From Gemmatimonadota bacterium (GTDB lineage Bacteria; Gemmatimonadota; Gemmatimonadetes; Gemmatimonadales; GWC2-71-9), in assembly GCA_003220955.1 (NCBI GenBank), contig QHTW01000163.1, positions 1 through 12,814 on the forward strand: a stretch of 12,814 nucleotides of DNA, given 5' to 3'. This document shows positions 1-5,503 of the stretch, in pieces. The translations under genes were made by a program, and so were the position numbers. Numbering within the stretch: the first letter of the stretch is position 1; each line of letters begins with the position of its first letter. The notes under the pieces are model-generated. The model was not told where the DNA came from, ran no database searches, and was given only the letters and a program-made list of their open reading frames with translations.

Positions 1-235
1 GGGCTGCAACACCTGCCACTCGAACATCGACCTGTCCGGCCGCCCGGATAACCAGTTGATCAAAGTCGGGCCGGAGCTCGGCGGACGGCATCTGGCGCGC
101 GAATATGTGATTCAGAAGATCAAGAACGCCGCGTCCCAAATCATGCCGGATCTCGGCCTAAGCGATGCCGAAACGGCGGCGATCGCGACGTTCTTGAGCG
201 GGGAGCGCACCGCGGCGACCGGCAGCGGGCACTAG
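1..235 (+). CDS. c-type cytochrome, C-terminal part (5' end outside window)
   Basis: Frame 2 is open from the window edge to TAG at 233-235 and gives 77 residues. It starts almost at once with a haem attachment motif CNTCH (CxxCH, bases 5-19), in which the two cysteines bind haem covalently and the histidine is the proximal ligand. About 40 residues later comes QIMPDLGLSDAETAAIATFL; the Met of IMPDL (codon 143-145) sits where class I cytochromes c have their distal Met ligand, followed by the usual C-terminal helix. This fits a single-haem, periplasmic or membrane-attached electron carrier domain. Because the N-terminus is missing, the protein could be a small free cytochrome or the tail of a larger haem protein, and the electron partner cannot be named. 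It converges on the xer gene with only 14 bases between the stop codons. Confidence 0.85.
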   Translation, partial: GCNTCHSNIDLSGRPDNQLIKVGPELGGRHLAREYVIQKIKNAASQIMPDLGLSDAETAAIATFLSGERTAATGSGH

Positions 236-249
236 GTCCGTCGGGGCGT

Positions 250-1147
250 TCAAGCGCGCGGGTGGTAACTCCGATGCACCGTCTGGAGGTAATCCCGGTC
301 GATATGGGTGTAGAGCTGGGTCGTCGCGAGGTCCACGTGGCCCAGCATCTCCTGCACCGCCCGCAGGTCCGCGCCTCCCTCCAGCAGATGCGTGGCGAAC
401 GTGTGCCGCAGCGTGTGCGGCGTGACACGCTTGGCGAGCCCGGCGCGCCGCGCGTTCGCCTTGATGATGCCCCACGCCCCGACGCGCGACAGCGGCGTGC
501 CGCGGGCGTTCAAGAACAGAAAGCCGCGACCTTTCCCACGGTCCAGGGCTGGCCTTACTTGTTCGACGTACATCGAGACTTCCCCAATCGCTCGCCGCCC
601 GACGGGTACGAGACGTTCCTTCCCCCCTTTCCCGAATACCCGGGCGACGCCTTCCTTGAAGAACAGATCCTGAAGCTTCACGCCGACGAGCTCTGACACG
701 CGTACCCCGGTGGCGTACGCGAATTCCAGGAGCGCATGATCGCGAATCGCCAGGGGTTGATCGGGGTTGGTGGCTTCAGACCGCGGGCAGCGTACGCCAC
801 CGCTTGGGCGATTCGATCCGCTCACTCGGATCTCGCGCGGCGAGACCCTCCCCCACCAGGAATTTGTAGTACGTGCGGATCGCCGAGATCTGGCGGCCGA
901 TGGTCGTGGGCGCGAGTCCCAGGTCTTTGAGGGAGTAGATGAACTCGCGCAGCTGGGCAGCGGAGAGCTGCTCGGGGGATCTCGCGCCGTGACGCGTCGC
1001 GTACTCGGCGAGGCGGGTGATGTCGCGGAGATAACTCGCGACGGTGTTCGCACTATTCCCGGCCTCGAGACCGAGGTAATCGCGGAACTGCTCGAGACGA
1101 AACGCTCGCGCTATTGAGGAGGATGGCGCCGGCGCCGAACGATCCAT
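250..1147 (-). pseudogene. xerD: XerC/XerD-family tyrosine recombinase, frameshifted
   Basis: This would be a site-specific recombinase of the kind that resolves chromosome dimers at dif. The N-terminal SAM-like core-binding domain is read from ATG 1147-1145 (MDRSAPAPS...), 123 residues ending RIESPKRWRTLPAV before TGA 778-776. The catalytic domain continues in the +1 frame from about base 777 (EATNPDQPLAIRDHALLEF) to TGA 252-250. It holds every catalytic residue: Arg in ATGVRVSEL, Lys in GKGGKERL, His and Arg in HTLRHTFATH, His in MLGHVD, and the Tyr nucleophile in TQLYTH. It ends in HPRA as XerC and XerD do. Compared with E. coli XerD, about ten linker residues (LSxxxVxxLL) are missing at the break, fitting a 29-bp deletion. 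The start lies 37 bases inside dedA. XerC cannot be separated from XerD by eye. Real mutation and assembly error are both possible. Confidence 0.85.
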
Positions 1148-1722
1148 ATCACGATCACCAGGACGAGGACCCCCGCGACGATGGCGAGGACCGAGTTGAC
1201 ACGCCCGATCATGCGCACCACGACCTCGAGATTCGTTCCCAAACGGCCGACGAGGTACGTGAGCGCGCCGTAGTACACCGCCGAGGCGAGCGCCAGGGGA
1301 ATCAGGGCGCGCCAGGGAGGAACGCCGGCAATCCCGGCGAAGGGCATCACGACGCCGCGCCAGAGCGGCAACAGGCGTGACAGAAAAATGCCGTACGTGC
1401 CGTGGCGGCGATACTGCTCGGCGATGTGCGCGACGGTTTGCGGGGTAAAGATGTACCGTCCCAGGACGCCGCGAGATACCAGAGCGCCGTGGCGCCGGGC
1501 GAGCCCATAGACGGCCGCTCCCGAGCCCACGTTCGCCGCCCAGGTCAGGATGAAAACCAGCCACGGGTTCATCACGCCGCGGCCCGACAAGAACGCGCCG
1601 AGTGCGACGGCGACGTCGGCGGGAACAGGCGGAAAGATGTTTTCGACGGCGGCCAGCACGGCGATCAGCGCGTACAGCGGCCCGGTGGGGAGTTGCTCGA
1701 GAAACGCGAGAAAGTCCGTCAG
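1111..1722 (-). CDS. DedA-family (SNARE-associated/VTT) membrane protein
   Basis: DedA proteins are inner-membrane proteins; characterised members flip undecaprenyl phosphate or phospholipids and affect envelope homeostasis. The family block GIFLSRLLPLWRGVVMPFAG is present, with the conserved R..P..R pattern and re-entrant-loop character. Hydrophobic stretches lie around LYALIAVLAAVENIF, PWLVFILTWAANVGSGAAV, ALIPLALASAVYYGALTYL and SVLAIVAGVLVLVIVIWIV, and the C-terminus is basic (RRRRH). The first GTG is at 1659, but the frame is open upstream and encodes LTDFLAFLEQLPTGPLYALIA, which looks like the normal family N-terminus and restores about 203 residues. No ATG, GTG or TTG covers this part. 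A CTG at 1722-1720 overlaps the ispF stop as CTGA, with GGAGG at 1739-1735, and is my preferred start. The fallback start is GTG 1659 (182 residues). The 3' end overlaps xer. Confidence 0.85.
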   Translation of the reverse strand: MTDFLAFLEQLPTGPLYALIAVLAAVENIFPPVPADVAVALGAFLSGRGVMNPWLVFILTWAANVGSGAAVYGLARRHGALVSRGVLGRYIFTPQTVAHIAEQYRRHGTYGIFLSRLLPLWRGVVMPFAGIAGVPPWRALIPLALASAVYYGALTYLVGRLGTNLEVVVRMIGRVNSVLAIVAGVLVLVIVIWIVRRRRHPPQ

Positions 1723-2228
1723 GAGACCGAATGTCCTCCGCTCAGCCGCTGGGCACTCGGCCCGGTGAGCGTTGCGACCGCCATGACGGCGATGCCTTCG
1801 CCCCGGCCGATCCAGCCCATGCCCTCGTTCGTTTTGGCCTTTACGGAAACGTGCGCCGGCCCGGTGAGCAGCGCTTCAGAGAGCTTTTCTTCCATGGCGT
1901 CGATGTGGGGCGCGAGCTTGGGTTTCTCGAGAATCACCGTGACGTCCGCGTGGACGAATTGGAATCCCGCTTCTACCACTTTCAGGAAGGCCTTGTTCAA
2001 GAGGTCGAGCGAGTGGGCGCCCTTCCACTGCGGATCGTCGGGGGGGAACAGGCGCCCGATGTCGCCCAGCCCCGCGGCGCCAAGAATCGCGTCGGTCAGG
2101 GCGTGCGCGACGGCGTCCGCGTCGGAGTGGCCGGCCAGGCCTTGGGCGTTCGGGATTTCGACGCCGCCGAGGATGAGCTTGCGGCCCTTGGCGAAGGGAT
2201 GCGAGTCATACCCGATCCCGACGCGCAT
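1719..2228 (-). CDS. ispF: 2-C-methyl-D-erythritol 2,4-cyclodiphosphate synthase
   Basis: IspF is a cytoplasmic trimer that closes 4-diphosphocytidyl-methylerythritol 2-phosphate into the cyclic diphosphate with loss of CMP, in the MEP route to isoprenoids. The product is 169 residues, slightly above the usual 157-160. The metal ligands D8 and H10 (GYDSHPF) and H42 (DAVAHALTDA) match the E. coli numbering. The HSDAD loop (34-38), GDIGRLFPPDD (55-65) and the C-terminal KAKTNEGMGWIGRGEGIA block are intact. The start is ATG 2228-2226, with no good Shine-Dalgarno sequence. It heads the minus-strand cluster with dedA and xer. A possible promoter lies upstream (see the intergenic entry). The MEP pathway would feed the polyprenyl side chain of the menaquinone made by the mqn genes in this window; that link is inferred. 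Confidence 0.97.
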   Translation of the reverse strand: MRVGIGYDSHPFAKGRKLILGGVEIPNAQGLAGHSDADAVAHALTDAILGAAGLGDIGRLFPPDDPQWKGAHSLDLLNKAFLKVVEAGFQFVHADVTVILEKPKLAPHIDAMEEKLSEALLTGPAHVSVKAKTNEGMGWIGRGEGIAVMAVATLTGPSAQRLSGGHSVS

Positions 2229-2396
2229 TAGGAGAGCGGTTTCATGGGTTGGGTAAAATAACCTCTAAAGTCGGACTGTTCTAACCACTCCCTCTTTTTT
2301 GGGGGGCCAATAAGGCGCGCACCATGTCATCCTGAGCGCCGCAGGCGCGAAGGACCTGTTTTGCAGTTTTCCGCCTCAAATCCCGCTATAGAAGGT
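2229..2396. promoter_or_regulatory. divergent intergenic region between ispF and the lipoprotein gene
   Basis: This is the only sizeable gap in the window and must hold promoters for both directions. On the minus strand, TTAGAA (2284-2279) and TATTTT (2260-2255) are 18 bp apart and would start a transcript about 20 bases before the ispF ATG; the match to the sigma-70 consensus is modest. On the plus strand, TATAGA (2387-2392) with TTGCAG (2361-2366) is a weaker pair with 20-bp spacing. A T6G6 run lies at 2295-2306. The hairpin repeat at 2325-2357 is listed separately. Confidence 0.35.
2325..2357 (+). repeat. REP-like palindromic intergenic repeat
   Basis: The stretch starting GTCATCCTGAGCG and ending GCGAAGGACCT folds as an imperfect hairpin. 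TCCT (2330-2333) pairs with AGGA (2351-2354), and GCGCC (2336-2340) pairs with GGCGC (2344-2348) around a GCA loop. Between the two stems, GA faces GA (2334-2335 against 2349-2350), which in RNA would form a tandem sheared G-A step. From memory, close variants of this motif are scattered through intergenic DNA of several soil phyla. Only one copy is in this window. It lies 40 bases upstream of the lipoprotein start. Confidence 0.6.
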
Positions 2397-2801
2397 ATGA
2401 AAGTCTTGATGACGCGAGGCGCGTGCATCGCAGCGGTGTTCCTCATAGCAGGCTGCTCCTATTGGGGACGGCGTCCCCTCAATGAGCTGAAACCCATCGA
2501 CCCCGACGTCCCTATTTGGATCTGGACCAAGAGCGGGGTCGAGCAATGGCGTCGGGTGGAAATCACTCCAGACTCGGTCTCGGGGGTGCCGTGGAAAGCG
2601 CCGATTACCGCGGACCACCCGTGCGCGATGTGTGGTCGGAGCATTCCCCGCGCCCAAGTGGATTCCCTGAAGGTCGGCTACACGACGTGGGCGATACCGT
2701 ACTCGGTATTGCCTTTCTCGTGGGGGAGTCTCGTTCCCGTCACTGAGGGGAACCTCAATAGATCGGCTGGTCAGGCAGCGAGCTCGGTGGTAGTGTCACG
2801 C
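2397..2801 (+). CDS. small hypothetical lipoprotein; natural stop codon missing
   Basis: From ATG 2397 the product starts MKVLMTRGACIAAVFLIAGC, a basic n-region, hydrophobic core and lipobox LIAGC with Cys20 as the lipidation site, so it should be an envelope lipoprotein. A second ATG at 2409 is also possible; GAAGG at 2391-2395 is too close to the first and a little far from the second. The mature part is short and Trp-rich, with VPIWIWTKSG, then ITPDSVSGVPW, then CAMC (76-79) and IPRAQVDSLKVGY. I recall similar unnamed proteins with a DSxSGxP motif followed by a Cys pair and VDS in Gemmatimonadota; no function is known to me. The frame has no stop before the amidohydrolase start and stays open to 3452. 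The part beyond about 2760 looks like an Arg/Pro-rich shadow of the next gene, so the true 3' end is probably lost. The end given here is only a boundary of convenience. Confidence 0.6.
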
Positions 2802-2802
2802 C

Positions 2803-4221
2803 ATGACTACGACCACTTTTTGCGTCCCCGCCCTGCTCCTCGTTCCCACGCTCCTCACCGCCCAGCGTCCCACGCTCTCCGCCACGGTGAAGCAATACGT
2901 CGCGGTCGACACGCCTGTGGTGGTGCTCACCCACGTGCGTGTCATCGATGGCACCGGGGCCGCGCCCAAAGAAGACCAGACGCTGATCATCCGCGGCGGC
3001 AACATCGCCCTGCTCGGCGCCGCCCGCTCGACCCGAGTGCCGGAAGGCGCGCAAGTGATGGACCTCACCGGGAAGTCCGTGATCCCGGGCCTCGTGATGA
3101 TGCACGAGCACCTCTACTACCCGACCGGCCCGGGCGTCTACGGCGCCGATTACGTCAGCTTCTCGCGGCTGTATCTGGCGGGCGGCGTCACGTCGATGCG
3201 GACCGGCGGCAACGTCGGCGGCTACGCCGACTTGAACCTCGCGGCGGCGATCAAGGCCGGGACTCAGGTGGGACCCTGGATCGACGCCACCGCTCCCTAC
3301 GTGAACGGCCCCTCCTCGTTCACGCAGATGTATGGCTTGAAGGACTCGGCCGACGCGCGCCGCTTCGTGGCATTTTGGGCGGACGCGGGCGCGACGTCGC
3401 TCAAAGCGTACATGAACATCACCCGCGCCGAGCTGGCCGCGGCGGTGGGTGAAGCGCACCGGCGGGGACTCAAGATCACCGGCCATCTCTGTTCGGTCAC
3501 CTACCGGGAAGCCGCGGACCTCGGCATCGACGATCTGGAGCATGGCTTCTTCGTCGCCACCGACTTCGTCAAGGACAAGCAGCCGGACGTCTGTCCGGGA
3601 CAAAGCGCGGGGATGACGGCCCTCGGCGGTGTCGATCCGAAATCGCCGGAGTTCATGTCACTCGTGCAATACCTGATCGCGCATCACGTCGCGGTCACGT
3701 CGACGCAGACCGTGTTCGAGACCTTCACGCCCGGACAACCGGTGCCTCCCGGGCTCGACGTGCTCGATCCTGTCCTGAAGACGCAGTACGACCAACAATA
3801 CGCGCGCGTGCAGCAGAACACGACCTCGCCCTTCGGCAAGCTGCTGGCGCTCGATCAGGCGATGGAGCTGGCCTTCTTTCGCGCCGGCGGGCTCCTCGTG
3901 GCGGGGACGGACCCGACGGGCGCCGGCGGCGTGATCCCCGGCTACTCCGACCAACGCGAGGCCGAGTTGCTCGTCGCGAGCGGCCTGACGCCGCTCGAGG
4001 CGATCAAGGTCTGCACGCTGAACGGGGCGACGTACCTCGGCCGCGCGGATCGCATCGGCTCGATCGCGGTGGGCAAGCAGGCGGATGTCGTCGTGATCGA
4101 CGGCAATCCCGCAGCTGCCATTGCCGATATCGCGCATGTCACGCTCGTGTTCAAACAGGGTGTCGGGTACGATCCGGCGAAGTTGATCGAGTCGGTGCGA
4201 GGGAAGGTGGGACTCTTCTAG
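2803..4221 (+). CDS. secreted imidazolonepropionase-like amidohydrolase
   Basis: The 472-residue product belongs to the metal-dependent amidohydrolase superfamily (COG1228-like). It begins with a probable signal peptide, MTTTTFCVPALLLVPTLLTA, suggesting export to the periplasm. The N-terminal beta-sandwich strand is VLTHVRVIDGTG. The metal site follows in family order: HEH (H101, H103) in GKSVIPGLVMMHEHL, Lys201 in TSLKAYMNI as the candidate carboxylated bridging lysine, H228 in ITGHLCS, H247 in DDLEHGF, and D370 in VAGTDPTGAGG. The C-terminus GSIAVGKQADVVVIDGNP is also typical. Relatives hydrolyse cyclic amides or the C-terminal bonds of dipeptides; the substrate here cannot be read from sequence. 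No strong Shine-Dalgarno sequence precedes the ATG. The stop shares a base with the start of the next gene (TAGTG). Confidence 0.92.
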   Translation: MTTTTFCVPALLLVPTLLTAQRPTLSATVKQYVAVDTPVVVLTHVRVIDGTGAAPKEDQTLIIRGGNIALLGAARSTRVPEGAQVMDLTGKSVIPGLVMMHEHLYYPTGPGVYGADYVSFSRLYLAGGVTSMRTGGNVGGYADLNLAAAIKAGTQVGPWIDATAPYVNGPSSFTQMYGLKDSADARRFVAFWADAGATSLKAYMNITRAELAAAVGEAHRRGLKITGHLCSVTYREAADLGIDDLEHGFFVATDFVKDKQPDVCPGQSAGMTALGGVDPKSPEFMSLVQYLIAHHVAVTSTQTVFETFTPGQPVPPGLDVLDPVLKTQYDQQYARVQQNTTSPFGKLLALDQAMELAFFRAGGLLVAGTDPTGAGGVIPGYSDQREAELLVASGLTPLEAIKVCTLNGATYLGRADRIGSIAVGKQADVVVIDGNPAAAIADIAHVTLVFKQGVGYDPAKLIESVRGKVGLF

Positions 4222-5066
4222 TGCTCGCCCGCTTTATCGCAATCGTGCTCACCGCGGGCGTTGCCGGCACGGCGGGCGCCCAAACGCATGCACTGATCGA
4301 CGTTGGTGGTCATCGGCTCGACTATGTTCGGGCTGGGTCACGCGCTCCGGTGATAGTGTTTGAGACCGGTCTGGCCGATTCGCTGAATACCTGGCTTCCG
4401 ATGCTCCGCTCGGTGTCGCGGTACACCACTGCTATCGCCTACTCACGCGCCGGGTTCGGCCGTTCCGAGTCCGGGGCGCCCGATCATTCCGTGCCCAATG
4501 CCGTCGCCGACCTGCACGAGCTGTTGCACCGGATTGCGTCGCTACGACCGCCGTTCATCCTCGTGGCACGCTCCTACGGCAGCTTGATCGCCAGACTCTA
4601 CGTATCGACCTATCCGAGCGACGTCGCGGGACTCGTGCTCGTGGACGGCGCTCACGAACAGCAGGTGCAAAGATTCGGCGCGCTCGACAGCACGTACCCG
4701 GCTGCGTTCCGCGCTTACTTCGACTCCGTGTTGGCCCAGCTGCCGCCGGGGCCGGAGGCGGCCGAGATTCGTGAGACCGTGCGGATCCAGGCGGCGGGCA
4801 GCGTCGCGGGGCTGCGGCCGCTTCCCGATATCCCTCTCGCGGTCATTACGAGCATGAAGTCAGACGAGACTGCGCGCTCTGTGAACGGAACGGCTCGCGG
4901 GCACGAGGTATGGCGCAGTCTGCACGATGAGTGGTTTCGACGCTCACGCAACGGCATGCACATCGTGACGACGCGGAGCGGTCACGGCATTCAGGATGAC
5001 GAGCCCGGGCTTGTGCTTGAAGCGATTCGTTTTGTGCTCGATCGAGTGCGGACGCGCGGGGGATAG
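4221..5066 (+). CDS. exported alpha/beta-hydrolase
   Basis: This is a 281-residue alpha/beta-hydrolase-fold protein with an N-terminal signal-like segment (LARFIAIVLTAGVAGTAGAQ). The core is recognisable: APVIVFETGLADSLNTW (strand and oxyanion region), AIAYSRAGFGRSE, a nucleophile elbow LVARSYGSLIARLY with Ser118, then VAGLVLVDGAH with Asp142, and SGHGIQDDEP with catalytic His255 near the end. The elbow reads A-R-S-Y-G where most members have G-x-S-x-G, so the first glycine is alanine. GTG start 4221-4223 overlaps the amidohydrolase TAG by one base, so the two are probably co-translated and may act on the same class of exported substrate. The substrate is unknown: ester, amide or lactone are all possible. 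It ends 5 bases from the convergent purE stop. Confidence 0.9.
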   Translation: MLARFIAIVLTAGVAGTAGAQTHALIDVGGHRLDYVRAGSRAPVIVFETGLADSLNTWLPMLRSVSRYTTAIAYSRAGFGRSESGAPDHSVPNAVADLHELLHRIASLRPPFILVARSYGSLIARLYVSTYPSDVAGLVLVDGAHEQQVQRFGALDSTYPAAFRAYFDSVLAQLPPGPEAAEIRETVRIQAAGSVAGLRPLPDIPLAVITSMKSDETARSVNGTARGHEVWRSLHDEWFRRSRNGMHIVTTRSGHGIQDDEPGLVLEAIRFVLDRVRTRGG

Positions 5067-5071
5067 CCGCG

Positions 5072-5467
5072 TTACCCCTTCAGAATACGAATTGCGAGGT
5101 GGGCGGCGTTCTTCGCGTTGTCGATTCCCACCGTCGCGACCGGCACACCGGGCGGCACCTGCACGGTCGCCAGCAGCGCGTCGAGTCCGTTGAGCGGCCC
5201 CACAGCGAACGGCACCCCGATCACCGGGAGGTCGGTGAGCGACGCCGCGAAGCCTGGCAGTGCAGCCGAGAGCCCCGCCCCCGCAATCACGACCTTGAAG
5301 CCTTTCTTGCGGGCGTTCTTCACGAGGTCGCCGGTCTGCTCTGGTTGCCGATGTGCCGACGAGGCAAAGAACTCGTATGAGAAGCCGGCTTTCGTGAGGA
5401 TTTCGAATGCCGGCTCAATTCGGGGCTTATCGGATTCTGATCCGACGAGAATGAGAACATCAGGCAT
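5072..5467 (-). CDS. purE: PurE-family phosphoribosylaminoimidazole carboxylase/mutase, short variant
   Basis: PurE makes 4-carboxy-AIR in purine synthesis. Class I enzymes rearrange N5-CAIR made by PurK, while class II enzymes carboxylate AIR directly with CO2. The 131-residue product has the N-terminal loop VGSESDKP (8-15), SAHRQPEQ with His39, the glycine-rich IAGAGLSAALPG (61-72), PVIGVP, LNGLDALL, VQVPPGVPVATVGI and NAAHLAIRIL. The E. coli class I motif GAAHLPG reads LSAALPG, so the position of its His is Ala69. That is closer to class II, yet the SAHR arginine is class I-like. It is short because the C-terminal tail after the last strand is absent. It is the last gene of the fab-mqn unit, 36 bases after mqnC, and no purK is adjacent. 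The start is ATG 5467-5465, preceded by several AGGAG copies in a tandem repeat. Confidence 0.93.
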   Translation of the reverse strand: MPDVLILVGSESDKPRIEPAFEILTKAGFSYEFFASSAHRQPEQTGDLVKNARKKGFKVVIAGAGLSAALPGFAASLTDLPVIGVPFAVGPLNGLDALLATVQVPPGVPVATVGIDNAKNAAHLAIRILKG

Positions 5468-5471
5468 TCCC

Positions 5472-5499
5472 CGGCTCCTGGCTCCCGGCTCCTAGTTCC
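5472..5499 (-). repeat. 7-bp tandem repeat overlapping the purE ribosome binding site
   Basis: On the coding strand the gap between mqnC and purE contains GGAACTA, GGAGCCG, GGAGCCA, GGAGCCG in direct succession: three near-identical 7-bp units and one degenerate one. It ends 4 bases before the purE ATG. Each unit carries a Shine-Dalgarno-like AGGAG or GGGAG, so the repeat doubles as the ribosome binding region; the proximal GGAG is about 7 bases from the ATG. Confidence 0.75.
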
Positions 5500-5503
5500 T
5501 GCA

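Noticed and set aside
770..785. Programmed +1 frameshift at GTC TGA in xer, like that of prfB
   Set aside because: There is no slippery CTT-type codon and no internal Shine-Dalgarno sequence just upstream. About ten conserved linker residues are also missing, which a frameshift alone would not explain.
2226..2245. Five-codon leader ORF (MKPLS, TAATG overlap) before ispF
   Set aside because: Too short to distinguish from chance, with no attenuator-like hairpin or regulatory codon run.
2295..2306. T6G6 run as a terminator or phase-variable promoter element
   Set aside because: No stem precedes the T run, and nothing shows length variation. It lies between divergent genes, where no terminator is expected.
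2755..3603. Long minus-strand open frame opposite the amidohydrolase
   Set aside because: Its composition (His/Arg/Gly/Val-rich, no motifs) is that of an antisense shadow of a high-GC gene.
5060..5080. Bidirectional terminator between the alpha/beta-hydrolase and purE
   Set aside because: Only five bases separate the two stop codons and I could not find a stem-loop with a T tract there. Any terminator would have to lie inside coding sequence.
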